Shown piece by piece: positions 1 through 9,738 of a stretch of 64,000 bases of DNA (positions are counted from its first letter, which is position 1; every line of letters begins with the position of its first letter). The stretch is from Stenotrophomonas maltophilia (GTDB lineage: Bacteria; Pseudomonadota; Gammaproteobacteria; Xanthomonadales; Xanthomonadaceae). The stretch is taken from the NCBI RefSeq assembly GCF_006974125.1, contig NZ_CP037858.1:4340001-4404000 (forward strand), in the 5' to 3' direction. The notes beneath the pieces were generated by a model. That model was not told where the DNA came from. It did no database searches and saw only the letters and a program-made list of their open reading frames with translations. Position numbers and translations under genes: made by a program.

Positions 1-3000
1 GCGCAGGTTGCCAGCATTGCTGGCGAGGGTGCCACCGCCGTTGTTGAAGCGGCCCGTGACCGTGATCCGGCTGTCGGAGGTCCCTGCCGAACTCAAGGTG
101 CCGCCTGCGTTCGACAGCGAACCGGCGTTGATCTGCTGTGCGCCGTTGGCGGCGATGGTGCCGCCGTCATTGCCGAGCGCACCGCGCACCTGCAGCGACA
201 TCGCCTGGTTGCCGGTGGCGTTCAGCGTACCGGCCGTGTTGTCCAGCTGGCCGGCCTCGATGCTGACCTGCTGCGCGGCGGTGGTGCCTGCGCTGAGATC
301 CAGGGTCTCGCCCTTCAGCTGCAGCTCGCCGTTGCTGACGATGCGGCCGGCGTGGCCCTGCAGCGTGGTGGCATCGATCTGCAGCAGGCCGTCACCGGCC
401 TGCTCGATGCTGCCGCTGCGGTTGTCCAGCGAAGCCGCCGCAACCTGCATGCCCGCGCCGCTGGCGATGACGCCCTTGTTGCTGTTGTCGAGCAGGCCAT
501 CGGCCTTGACCACCAGCCGTGCGGCGCTGTGCAGCGTGCCACCCTGGTTGTCGATGCTGCCGGAGCTGATGCCAAGCCCACCGTTGGCCAGGATGCGGCC
601 GCCGCGGTTGTTGATGTCCTGGCCGATGATCAGCTGGCTCGCCGCTGTACCCGCCGACTGCAGCGTGCCGCCCGCGTTGACCAGCGCGGCACTGCGCAGG
701 TCCAGCCCGCCATTGCTGGACACGGTACCGCCGCTGTTGTCGATGCGTTCGCGCGCGCTCAGCCGCAGCATGTCATTGCCGGTGGCGGTGAGCGTGCCGC
801 CGGCGGTGATCAGCGAGCCGGTGTCGATCTCGATCCGCTTGGCGGAGGTGACACCCGCACGCAGGTCGGTGGTGGTGCCCTTGAGCAACAGGCTGCCATT
901 GCTGACCAGCGTGCCGCCGGTGCCGTTGAGCGTGCCGGCGTCGATCGACAGCACGCCTTCACCGGCGTGCTGCACGGTGCCGCCGGCATTGCCGAACACC
1001 GCCGCCTGGATGCCGAGGTCGCCGTTGCTGGCCAGCAGGCCGCCCTCGCCGTTGTCCAGCGTGCCGACCACGTTGATCGTGCTGCCCTCGGCACCGGTCG
1101 CGATGACCTTGCCGGCGCGGTTGTCGAAGGACTGTGCGTCCAGCGCGATGCGCTCGGCCTGCAGGGTGGCTCCGCGATGGTCCACGCTGCCCGCCTGCAG
1201 GGTGATGCCGCCCGCGCTGGCGATGCTGCCACCCTGGCCGTCCAGTTGCCCGGTGCGCAGCAGCAGGCCCTGGGTGCCGGCATGGCTGAGCGTGCCCTTC
1301 ACGTTGGCCATGTGGCCGGCATCGATCTTCAGCGCGGCACCGTTGCTGGCGAGCACGCCGTTGCTGTTGTCGAACAGGCCCGCTACGTGCAGCTCGGTCG
1401 TGGCACTGCCTGCCGAACTGAGCGTGCCACCACGGTTGGAGAGTTCGCCGGCTTCGATGCGCTGCGCACCGTTGCTGGCGATGGTGCCCGCGTCGTTGGC
1501 CAAGCGGCCGCTTACCTGCAGTGCCAGCGTCCCGCTGCCGGTTGCGCGCAGCGCGCCTGCGCTGTTATCCAGGCTGTCGGCCACGATATCGAGCTGCTCG
1601 GCCGCCACGCTGCCGCCGCGCAGATCCAATGACCCGCCCTGCAGTGACAGCGCGCGGGCGGCACCGATGCTGCCGCCCTGGCCCGACAGCGTTTGCGCCT
1701 CGATGCGCAGGTTGCCGTTGGCAGAGATCGCGCCGCTGCGGTTCTCCAGCTGCGCGGCGCGGATTGCGGATGCAGCATCACCGGCGGCAATCAACTTGCC
1801 ATGGTCGTTGACGAAGCGGCCTGCGTGCACATCGACGGCCCCATTGCTGCCCAGCGTTCCGCCGGTATTGTCGAGCAGGCTGCGGGCCTGCAGCTGGAGC
1901 GCCTGGGTGCCCAGCGCACTCAGCTGGCCACCGGCGGTGATCACGGTGTCGCCGTCGATGCTGATGCGCTGCGCGGTGGTGGTGCCGTTGCGCAGATCGA
2001 GGGTGTCGCCCTGCAGATCCAGCGAACCGTTGCTGAGCAGGGTGCCACCGGCGCCGGTCAGGTCCTGCGTGGTGATGACCAGGCTGCCGGACCCGGCCTG
2101 CTGCACGGTTCCGCCAGCATTGCCGAAGGTACGCGCGTGGATATCCAGGTTGCCATTGCTGGCCAGGGTGCCGCCATTGCCGTTGTCCAGCGCGCCCTGC
2201 ACGCGCAGCGTATTGCCACCGGTGCCGGTGGCGATGATGTGCCCGCCGCGGTTGTCGAACCCGGTCGCCGTGATGTCCAGCTGCGCGGCAGCCAGCGACG
2301 CGCCCTGGTGATCGACCTCGGCCGCAGTAAGCTGCAGGGCGCCGGCAGTGGCGATCTGCCCCTTTGCTCCGTCCAGGCGCCCGCTGTCGATGACCAGGCC
2401 GTCGCTGCCCGCATGGCTGAGGGTACCGCCGGCATTGACCAGCGCGCCGCTCTTCAGCTGCAGGTGGGCGGCATTGCTGGCGATGCTGCCGCCACTGTTG
2501 TCGAGCGTGCCGTCGACCCTGATCTGCGAAGCTGCCGTTCCCGCCGAACTGAGCGCACCGCCGCGGTTGGACAGCGCACCCGCCTGGATCTGCTGCGCGC
2601 CATTGGCACTGATGCTGCCGCCGTCGTTACGCAGCAGGCCCTGCACCTGCAGCTGCATCGCATTTTCGCCCAGTGACAGCAGGCTGCCGCCACTGGTGTC
2701 CAGCCCGGCAGCGTCGATCTTTACGTCACGGGCGCGGGTGCTGCCCTTCTGCAGGTCCAGCTGCTGCCCGCTCAACTGCAGCTGACCGTTGCTGGCGATG
2801 CTGCCACCGGTCCCCTGCACGGAGGTCGCGTCGATCTTCAGCGTGCCGGTGCCGGCGTGGTCGATGCTGCCGCCCTCGTTCAGCAGGCCATCGGCCGTGA
2901 TGTCCAGGTCGCCATTGCTGGACAGCAGGCCGCGCTGGTTCTGCAGCCGCTGGCTGGCATGGATGCGGCTGGTGCCGGTGCCTGCGGCGATCAGTTTGCC

Positions 3001-5490
3001 GCCATCGTTGATGACGGTGCCGCCGTTGATGTCCAGCGCACCATTGGCGCCCACGGTGCCGCCACTGTTGTCCAGGGTGCGCGCTACCTGCAGGCGCAAC
3101 GCATCACTGCCAGTCGAGGTCAGCGTGCCGCCAGCGGTGGTCAGGTCGCCGGCACGCACATCGATGCGCTGTGCAGCGGTGGTGCCATTGCGCAGGTTGA
3201 GGGTATCGCCGTGCAGCTGCAGGGTACCGTTGCTGAGGACGGTGCCGCCCTGGCCCTGCAGGTTGGCGGTAGTGATGCGCAGGTTGCCGATACCCGCCTG
3301 CTGCACGGTACCTGCGGCATTGCCAAAGGATGCTGCGTCGATCTGCAGGTCGGCATTGCTGGCCAGCAGGCCACCGTCGCTGTTGTCCAGATGATTACGC
3401 ACGCTGAGCGTGCTGGCCTGCTGGCCGGTGGACAGCACGCGGCCGCCACGGTTGTCGAAGTCCTGTGCCGTCAGCTCGAGCTGGCGGGCGACCAGCTGCG
3501 CGCCGCGGTGGTCGGCACGGCCCAGCAGCAGGTCTGCCGCGCCTGCGGTAGCGATGCTGCCCTGTACACCCTCCAGTACCTCCGCACGCAGCAGTAGCCC
3601 TTCGCTGCCGGCGTGGTTGATGCTGCCCCGGGTGTTGACCAGGGTACCGATGTCGAGGCCGAGCCGCGTGGCATTGCTGGAGATGCTGCCCTCGCTGTTG
3701 TCGAGCTGGCCGATCGTCCAGGTCGTCTCGGCGCTGCCACCGTGGGCAAGGCTGCCGCCGCGATTGATCGCCGACTGTGCCTTCAACTCGAAACCACGGG
3801 CGAAGGTCATGCGGCCGCCGCTGTTGTCCAGCTGTTGCACCTGCGCGCTGGCCGCGCCCTGGACCTGCAGGGTGCCACGCATGTTGCGCAGCGCTTCTCC
3901 CTGCACCTGCAGGGTGCTTGCACCCAGCGTGCCGTCGCTGTTGTCCAGGCTGTTGCGGGCGCTGAGCTGCAGGTCACCGCTGGCTTCAATGCGGCCGCCA
4001 TCGTTGCCCAGCGTTCCTGCGATGTTGAGCACACCGGCCGCCAGCGGCGGAAGCGGCGTGACCGGCGGGGTGCCGCCGCCGGTGCCGGGGGTGCCAGTGC
4101 CCGGGGTACCTGTGCCTGGAGTGCCGGTACCTGGAGTGCCGGTACCTGGCGTACCCGTACCTGGCGTACCCGTACCCGGCGGGGTGCCGGTGCCGCCGGT
4201 GCCGGTGCCTGGCGAAACACTGGACACGGTGCCGATACGGCCCTGCAGGTTGCTGAGGTCGGCGGCCTGCAGCTGCAGCGCCTGCGTTCCAAGCTGTTCG
4301 ATGCTGCCGCCGCGGTTACGCAGCGCATCGGCATTCACTTCGATGCGTCGCGCATTGAGCGTGCCGCCACTATTGTCGACATCTGCCGGGGTCTGCACGC
4401 GCAGCTCGCGCTCGGCACTGAGCGTGCCGGCATTGGCGATGCCCGCGCTGGCGTCGATGCGCAGGTCCTGCTGCGCATGCATCGCGCCGGTGTTCTGCAG
4501 CCGGCCGTCGGCGGTGACCACCAGCTCGCCGGCCTGGGCACCGATCTTGCCGGCATTGCTGACGCCCACGCCATGTTCGTTGCCGACCAGCCAGATGCGG
4601 TTGGCATACATGCCGCCCAGCGCGCCCACATCCAGCGCGAAGGTGGGCGCGGCGGACGTGGGCTTCTGCTGCTGCACGCTGCTGTGGTCGGCACTGACCA
4701 CGTTGCTGCCCAGGCTGGCCTGCAGCTGGTTGGCCCAGATGCCGGCATTGACCTGCAGCGAACGGGTGATGATGTCGGTGTAGTCGGCGCGGCTGGTATC
4801 CAGGCCCGCGCCACCGACGCCGATGCTGCCACCTTCCACGCGATAGCCTTCCAGCACGCCATTGCTGACGATCGGCGTGCCGGTGGTCAGGGTCACCCGG
4901 CTGGCGTTGAGGAAGCCCGCGCCATTGACCTGGATCCCGGCCGGGTTGGCGATGACCACCTGCGCCCGCGCACCGGCCACCTCCACATAGCCATTGAGGT
5001 GGCTGGGATTGCTGCTGTTGACCTCGTTGAGGATGACCCGCGCGGTGCCCGTGGCCAGCCACGGATTGCCCTGCACCCAGCCACCCAGCTGGGTCTGCAC
5101 CTCGCCGCGCGAGTTGTTCAGGATCACGCCCTGCTGGCCGACGTCGAACTGCTGGTAGGTATTGCGCGACACCCCGCCCGCACTGGGCGTGGTGATGTTG
5201 ACCTGTGGCGTGCCGTTGGCCGAGGTGATCACCGTCGGGCGCTGGTTTGCCGGCGCGCCCGGGTCGGCGGCGATGCGGCCCGGGTCGGCCGGCGCCTGCT
5301 GCGCGGACAACGGCTGCACCAGCCCCACCCAGCCCAGCACCAGCCACAACGCGAAACTGATCGGACGCAGGGTGCCGACCGTGCGGCCTTCACGATTGTC
5401 GGCACCGCCGTGCGCGGCGTTGACCAGCTCGGACGCAACCTGCATGACCCCGAGCGTACGGTTGAAGACCAGACGGTAGACTTTGTTCAC
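1..5490 (-). CDS. Two-partner secretion exoprotein TpsA, filamentous haemagglutinin family (partial, 3' end off window)
   Basis: Open for 1830 codons from a GTG at 5490 (GAAAGGAA ribosome site just upstream) to the window edge. Residues 1-29 (VNKVYRLVFNRTLGVMQVAS...) form an extended signal-peptide region, followed by a hydrophobic segment ending in AQQ. Residues about 70-330 look like the TPS secretion domain recognised by TpsB, including a NPAGI motif near residue 173. The rest is short beta-helix repeats of the pattern LDNSGGTLASNG. A Gly-Thr-Pro linker sits near residues 437-468. Its pore gene lies upstream at 5597-7321. Members of this family are exported to the surface as adhesins or contact-dependent toxins; the C-terminus that would tell which is outside the window. 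Several long plus-strand open frames here are antisense artefacts. Confidence 0.93.
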   Translation of the reverse strand, partial: MNKVYRLVFNRTLGVMQVASELVNAAHGGADNREGRTVGTLRPISFALWLVLGWVGLVQPLSAQQAPADPGRIAADPGAPANQRPTVITSANGTPQVNITTPSAGGVSRNTYQQFDVGQQGVILNNSRGEVQTQLGGWVQGNPWLATGTARVILNEVNSSNPSHLNGYVEVAGARAQVVIANPAGIQVNGAGFLNASRVTLTTGTPIVSNGVLEGYRVEGGSIGVGGAGLDTSRADYTDIITRSLQVNAGIWANQLQASLGSNVVSADHSSVQQQKPTSAAPTFALDVGALGGMYANRIWLVGNEHGVGVSNAGKIGAQAGELVVTADGRLQNTGAMHAQQDLRIDASAGIANAGTLSAERELRVQTPADVDNSGGTLNARRIEVNADALRNRGGSIEQLGTQALQLQAADLSNLQGRIGTVSSVSPGTGTGGTGTPPGTGTPGTGTPGTGTPGTGTPGTGTPGTGTPGTGGGTPPVTPLPPLAAGVLNIAGTLGNDGGRIEASGDLQLSARNSLDNSDGTLGASTLQVQGEALRNMRGTLQVQGAASAQVQQLDNSGGRMTFARGFELKAQSAINRGGSLAHGGSAETTWTIGQLDNSEGSISSNATRLGLDIGTLVNTRGSINHAGSEGLLLRAEVLEGVQGSIATAGAADLLLGRADHRGAQLVARQLELTAQDFDNRGGRVLSTGQQASTLSVRNHLDNSDGGLLASNADLQIDAASFGNAAGTVQQAGIGNLRITTANLQGQGGTVLSNGTLQLHGDTLNLRNGTTAAQRIDVRAGDLTTAGGTLTSTGSDALRLQVARTLDNSGGTVGANGALDINGGTVINDGGKLIAAGTGTSRIHASQRLQNQRGLLSSNGDLDITADGLLNEGGSIDHAGTGTLKIDATSVQGTGGSIASNGQLQLSGQQLDLQKGSTRARDVKIDAAGLDTSGGSLLSLGENAMQLQVQGLLRNDGGSISANGAQQIQAGALSNRGGALSSAGTAASQIRVDGTLDNSGGSIASNAAHLQLKSGALVNAGGTLSHAGSDGLVIDSGRLDGAKGQIATAGALQLTAAEVDHQGASLAAAQLDITATGFDNRGGHIIATGTGGNTLRVQGALDNGNGGTLASNGNLDIHARTFGNAGGTVQQAGSGSLVITTQDLTGAGGTLLSNGSLDLQGDTLDLRNGTTTAQRISIDGDTVITAGGQLSALGTQALQLQARSLLDNTGGTLGSNGAVDVHAGRFVNDHGKLIAAGDAASAIRAAQLENRSGAISANGNLRIEAQTLSGQGGSIGAARALSLQGGSLDLRGGSVAAEQLDIVADSLDNSAGALRATGSGTLALQVSGRLANDAGTIASNGAQRIEAGELSNRGGTLSSAGSATTELHVAGLFDNSNGVLASNGAALKIDAGHMANVKGTLSHAGTQGLLLRTGQLDGQGGSIASAGGITLQAGSVDHRGATLQAERIALDAQSFDNRAGKVIATGAEGSTINVVGTLDNGEGGLLASNGDLGIQAAVFGNAGGTVQHAGEGVLSIDAGTLNGTGGTLVSNGSLLLKGTTTDLRAGVTSAKRIEIDTGSLITAGGTLTATGNDMLRLSARERIDNSGGTVSSNGGLDLRSAALVNAGGTLQSAGTAASQLIIGQDINNRGGRILANGGLGISSGSIDNQGGTLHSAARLVVKADGLLDNSNKGVIASGAGMQVAAASLDNRSGSIEQAGDGLLQIDATTLQGHAGRIVSNGELQLKGETLDLSAGTTAAQQVSIEAGQLDNTAGTLNATGNQAMSLQVRGALGNDGGTIAANGAQQINAGSLSNAGGTLSSAGTSDSRITVTGRFNNGGGTLASNAGNLR
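4087..4179 (-). repeat. 15-bp tandem repeat encoding GTGTP units
   Basis: Read on the minus strand in the adhesin frame, this stretch encodes about six consecutive Gly-Thr-Gly-Thr-Pro units, flanked by PP and GGGTPPVTP. The 15-bp units differ mostly at third codon positions (ggtacgggtacgcca, ggtaccggcactcca). It probably forms a flexible linker between the TPS-proximal region and the main repeat shaft. Such repeats can change copy number by slippage without breaking the frame. Confidence 0.85.
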
Positions 5491-5596
5491 GGCGCTGATT
5501 CCTTTCGGTGCTGTTGGGTGGTGTGCGCGGCGGGCTGCGCGGTACCGCATCGTGTTGGCCGCGCTGCAGGCAGCGCAGGCCGGCCATGCGCAGGCG

Positions 5597-7321
5597 TCAG
5601 AACGAGACGCCCATGTTCATTCCGAACGTGGTGTAGGCGGTCTGGAAGCCGCGCGGCCTGGACAACGGACTGCCGACGAAGGCATCCCAGTTGATGTGGC
5701 GGGTGCCGCCGCGAAGGCCGAGCGCGGTACCGGTGAGCCGGTCGCCGAGCAACCGGGCCGTGGACGGGCCGCCGACGCGGCCGTGATCGACCGCGACGTA
5801 GGCCTCCACGCCACTGCCCAGGGGTACGCCCACTTCATTGCGCAGCAGCCAGCCGCGCTCGCCGGTCAGCGACATTTCGCCATCGAAGCCACGCACGGTG
5901 TAGCGGCCACCGATCGAGAACCGATCCTGCGGTACCAGCGGTGAGCGGTTCCACTGCGCACGCCAGCTGCCGGTGTAGCGCAGGCTCTGGCGGCCCCACT
6001 GCATCGGCACGACCAGCTGCGCATCGGCGGTGTAGATGCGGCCATGCGCCGTGCCTTCGCCAAAGGCCTCTTCTGGTGCGCGCAGCGCGTTGAAGGCACC
6101 GGTGCCCTTGCGGTACGCCAGGTTCACATCCAGCGTCGCCTTGCCGATGAAGTGCCGGTGGCCCAGGCCCAGTTCCCAGCCCGCCATGCGGCGGCGCTGC
6201 ACTTCGATCTCGGTATCGTTGATGAAGTTGTCCGATTCGCGGTACCAGCCGCGCGCGTACATGCTGGTCTTGGCGCGCGCGTTGCGGAACAGCATGCGCG
6301 TCAGGCGCAGCTCGGCGTTGCGGCTGGAGCCACTGTAGACGTAGTTCTCGAATGCGCCGGCAACGGTCTGCTCATAGTCGAAGTTGCTGGCGTTGGCGCC
6401 CAGCAGCCATCCGCCCAGCGGCACGCTGTAATGCACTGCCCAGCTGTCGGTGCCACGCTCGCTGCCGTTGAACACCGATTTGCCCACGTTGATGTAGAAC
6501 AGATCGCTGAGGCCGGCCGCGTTGTCCACCGACACCGTGGTGCCGGCCTGCATCTTGCCGGTGGACTGGCTGCCGGCATCGTCCAGGGTCAGGTTGACCC
6601 GTACCAGGCGCGCCTGCTGCCAGCTGATCACCAGATCGCTCTCGCCCGGCTTGGCCGCCGCGCCATCGGCCGGGGGCGCGATCTGGATGTCCACCTGCGC
6701 GGTCGGCACGCGCTGCAGGTTTTCCAGCGCCTGTTCGATGTCACGCAGGTTCAGTACTTCGCCGCGTGCCACCCGCACCGCATTCCAGAGGGCGGGGGTG
6801 CGGCCTGCGCCGTCGGCAAAGCGGATGGCATTGACGCGGCCCGGCACGACCGTGAGCGTCAGGATGCCGGTCTTCAGGTCCTGCGGTGCGGCCAGGATGC
6901 GGGTGGTGACGTAGCCGCGCTCGATGATCGCGTTCTGCACGCGCTTCATCACGATGTCCACGCCGGCGGTACCCAGGCAGCGCCCGGTGGCGGGGTCGCT
7001 GCGCGGATCGGCGGCCGCCAGCGCCCAGCGGAAGCGGTCCGCTAGATCCCCCTGCAGCGCGATGGTGTTGATGGTGAAGCAGGGGGACTCTTCCACCGGC
7101 AGGTGGCCGAGGTCTTCGGTAGCCGGCTGCAGGCGGACATCCGGCGTGGACTCCTGCTGCTCACGCAGCGCGCGCTCGCGCTCCTGCTGCCGGAGCAGTT
7201 CCTGCTCCGGTGACACCGTCTGTGCCCATGCCGGCGCCTGGAGGCCAGTGATGGCCAATGCCACGCCCACGGACAACCGCCACTGCAACACCCGGCTGCG
7301 TACTTTACGTCCTTGTTCCAC
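5597..7321 (-). CDS. TpsB outer-membrane pore (ShlB/FhaC/HecB family)
   Basis: 574 residues from a GTG at 7321 preceded by CAGGGAAAAGCATC; an upstream extension to 7441 is open but lacks a good ribosome site. An N-terminal signal peptide (LSVGVALAITGLQAPAWAQ) precedes a Glu/Arg-rich helix (EQELLRQQERERALREQQ). Next comes a POTRA region (CFTINTIALQGDLADRF, and GYVTTRILAAPQDLKTGILT), then a beta-barrel ending in Phe (FGMNMGVSF), the usual signal for barrel assembly. SIGGRYTVRGFDGE matches the conserved VRGY/F motif of the barrel-plugging loop. It would secrete the adjacent TpsA, which starts 106 bases downstream. Family assignment is secure; the cognate partner is inferred from adjacency. Confidence 0.93.
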   Translation of the reverse strand: MEQGRKVRSRVLQWRLSVGVALAITGLQAPAWAQTVSPEQELLRQQERERALREQQESTPDVRLQPATEDLGHLPVEESPCFTINTIALQGDLADRFRWALAAADPRSDPATGRCLGTAGVDIVMKRVQNAIIERGYVTTRILAAPQDLKTGILTLTVVPGRVNAIRFADGAGRTPALWNAVRVARGEVLNLRDIEQALENLQRVPTAQVDIQIAPPADGAAAKPGESDLVISWQQARLVRVNLTLDDAGSQSTGKMQAGTTVSVDNAAGLSDLFYINVGKSVFNGSERGTDSWAVHYSVPLGGWLLGANASNFDYEQTVAGAFENYVYSGSSRNAELRLTRMLFRNARAKTSMYARGWYRESDNFINDTEIEVQRRRMAGWELGLGHRHFIGKATLDVNLAYRKGTGAFNALRAPEEAFGEGTAHGRIYTADAQLVVPMQWGRQSLRYTGSWRAQWNRSPLVPQDRFSIGGRYTVRGFDGEMSLTGERGWLLRNEVGVPLGSGVEAYVAVDHGRVGGPSTARLLGDRLTGTALGLRGGTRHINWDAFVGSPLSRPRGFQTAYTTFGMNMGVSF

Positions 7322-7570
7322 GATGCTTTTCCCTGCTGATGACTGCCAGACCGACGAAGATGCGGCTGGAAGAGGCAGCACTGTAAGGGAATCGTGTGGC
7401 AGGAAAAAGCGCCAGAGAACCGCGCTGGCGCAAGCCTTCAAGGCAAAGTGTGATGTCCGACGGAGGGCATTCCGCCAGCGGGCAGCGCCCTGGATCTACA
7501 CTGGAACCAGCAGAGCACCGCCAGTGCGTCGACTGATGCCGGTGGCACAAGGAAAACCTGTACCTGACGC

Positions 7571-7600
7571 CCGCCACTGCGTGCAGCGCAGCAGTGGCGG
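7571..7600 (-). terminator. Stem-loop after amtB
   Basis: A perfect 10-bp inverted repeat (ccgccactgc / gcagtggcgg) with a 10-base loop lies 26 bases after the amtB stop. Downstream on the minus strand the T-run is poor (gttttcc, about 10 bases further). Plausibly an amtB terminator separating it from tpsB; the rest of 7322-7625 shows no gene. Confidence 0.45.
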
Positions 7601-7625
7601 GGCGCCCTTGAAACCGTGAAACCGG

Positions 7626-9056
7626 TCAGGCCTCGTAAGCCGATTCACCATGCGAGGTGACATCCAGACCGGTGCGTTCGGCTTCCTCGGTCACGCGCAG
7701 GCCGACCACGCTGCGCACCACCAGCAGGATCAGCGTGGTCACCACCGCCGACCACACCACGGTGAGGCCGACGCTGACCACCTGCACCCACACCTGGTGG
7801 GCGATATCCAGACCGGCCTTGGTACCACCCAGCGACTGTGCACTGAACACACCGGTGAGAATCGCGCCGACGATGCCGCCGACACCATGCACACCGAACA
7901 CGTCGGCAGTGTCGTCCACCTTCAGCAGGCGCTTGAGGCCGGTCACGCCCCAGACGCAGACCACGCCGGCGACGAAGCCGATGATGATCGCGCCGAGTGG
8001 GCCGACGGTGCCGCAGGCCGGGGTGATGCCGACCAGGCCGGCCACCGCGCCCGAGGCCGCGCCCAGTGCCGACGGCTTGCCCTTGCTGATTGCTTCCACC
8101 AGCGTCCAGCCGAGTACGGCCGCGGCAGTGGCCAGCACGGTGTTGAGGAAGGCCAGCGAGGCCACGGTATCGGCCGCCGCCGCCGAGCCGGCGTTGAAGC
8201 CGAACCAGCCCACCCACAGCAGCATTGCGCCGATATAGGTAAACGGCACGTTGTGCGGCTTCAGCGCGGTCTGGCCATAGCCCAGGCGCTTGCCGACGAA
8301 CCACGCGGCAACCAGGCCTGCAACGCCTGCGTTGATGTGCACCACGGTACCGCCGGCGAAGTCGATGGCACCCAGCTCACCCAGGTAGCCGCCACCCCAG
8401 ACGATGTGCGCCATCGGGATGTAGCTGAGGGTGAACCACAGCGCCGAGAACAGCAGCACCGCGCGGAACTTGATGCGTTCGGCGAAAGCACCAACGATCA
8501 GCGCGGTGGTGATGCCGGCAAAGGTCGACTGGAAGGCGACGAACAGATAGTCCGGCAGTCCCTTGATCGGCGTGTTGCCCACCGACTCGGGGGTGAAGCC
8601 CTTGAGGAAGGCGAACTCGGTGAACGAGCCGAAGAACGGGTTGCCTGCACTGAACACCGCGCTGTAGCCGTAGGCCACCCACAGCAGCAGCACCAGCGAG
8701 AACACCACCAGGATCTGGCTGAGCACCGACAGCACGTTCTTCGAGCGCACCAGCCCGCCGTAGAACAGGGCCAGGCCCGGCACCACCATCAACAGCACCA
8801 GCAGGGTGGAGGTGAGCATCCAGGCCACGTCGCCATGATCATAGGCGGCGGCCGCTTCGGCCACGGCCGGTGCAGCAGCTGCAGCTGCAGGGTCCTGCAG
8901 CGGTTCAACGGCCACGCTTTCGCTCGGCAGTGGCGACACCTGCGCCTGGGCGTGGGCATTGCCCGGCCAGGCACCGGCAGCCAGCGCGCTGAGCAGCATC
9001 AACAGGCACACGATATGGAACCGGGCTTGCCACCCGGTGAGAAGGCGCATCTTCAT
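7626..9056 (-). CDS. amtB: Ammonium transporter AmtB
   Basis: 476 residues. A cleavable signal peptide and Ala/Pro-rich leader (to about residue 65) precede eleven hydrophobic helices of the Amt fold. The two pore histidines are visible in GGTVVHINAG and DVFGVHGVGG, and the phenylalanine gate region in FAGITTALIVGAFAERIKF. It conducts ammonia/ammonium across the inner membrane and is normally blocked by the PII protein GlnK. The glnK gene ends only 21 bases upstream, so the two form one operon, with glnA a little further upstream on the same strand. The start is the first of two nearby ATGs, 8 bases from GGAG. Confidence 0.97.
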   Translation of the reverse strand: MKMRLLTGWQARFHIVCLLMLLSALAAGAWPGNAHAQAQVSPLPSESVAVEPLQDPAAAAAAPAVAEAAAAYDHGDVAWMLTSTLLVLLMVVPGLALFYGGLVRSKNVLSVLSQILVVFSLVLLLWVAYGYSAVFSAGNPFFGSFTEFAFLKGFTPESVGNTPIKGLPDYLFVAFQSTFAGITTALIVGAFAERIKFRAVLLFSALWFTLSYIPMAHIVWGGGYLGELGAIDFAGGTVVHINAGVAGLVAAWFVGKRLGYGQTALKPHNVPFTYIGAMLLWVGWFGFNAGSAAAADTVASLAFLNTVLATAAAVLGWTLVEAISKGKPSALGAASGAVAGLVGITPACGTVGPLGAIIIGFVAGVVCVWGVTGLKRLLKVDDTADVFGVHGVGGIVGAILTGVFSAQSLGGTKAGLDIAHQVWVQVVSVGLTVVWSAVVTTLILLVVRSVVGLRVTEEAERTGLDVTSHGESAYEA

Positions 9057-9077
9057 GGGGGAGTCTCCGGAAGGGGG

Positions 9078-9614
<537 letters not shown>

Positions 9615-9617
9615 TCA

Positions 9618-9656
9618 GGGGTCAGAGCCCATTCGTAGACGAACGGGACCGACCCC
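9618..9656. repeat. Palindromic repeat, GGGGTC...GACCCC family (copy 1)
   Basis: Imperfect hairpin running from GGGGTCAGAGCCC to GGGACCGACCCC with ATTCGT..ACGAA inside. A second copy in the opposite orientation lies at 44829-44868, so this is an interspersed repeat and not a one-off terminator. It lies in the 322-base gap between glnA and glnK, which otherwise holds the glnA terminator and the glnK leader. Confidence 0.7.
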
Positions 9657-9679
9657 GATCTGACCGCGGCTCCCCAGCC

Positions 9680-9732
9680 GCGAAAACGGAAGCGATGGCG
9701 GCGGGTGGGAGGGGGAAGCCCACCGCCATCGC
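9680..9732 (-). terminator. Intrinsic terminator of glnA
   Basis: Six bases after the glnA stop, a near-perfect stem (minus strand gcgatggcggtggg pairing with cacccgccgccatcgc) closes an 11-base loop and is followed by ttccgtttt. It would end glnA transcription before glnK-amtB, suggesting that glnK-amtB has its own promoter. Confidence 0.75.
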
Positions 9733-9738
9733 ATCCGG

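Noticed and set aside
8..2311. 767-codon plus-strand open frame over the adhesin region
   Set aside because: It is antisense to the adhesin frame, has a Pro/Ser/Leu/Val-rich composition without domains, and no ribosome site. The minus frame encodes clear haemagglutinin repeats.
3613..5694. 693-codon plus-strand open frame
   Set aside because: Antisense to the adhesin secretion domain; no recognisable protein. High-GC third positions leave antisense frames open.
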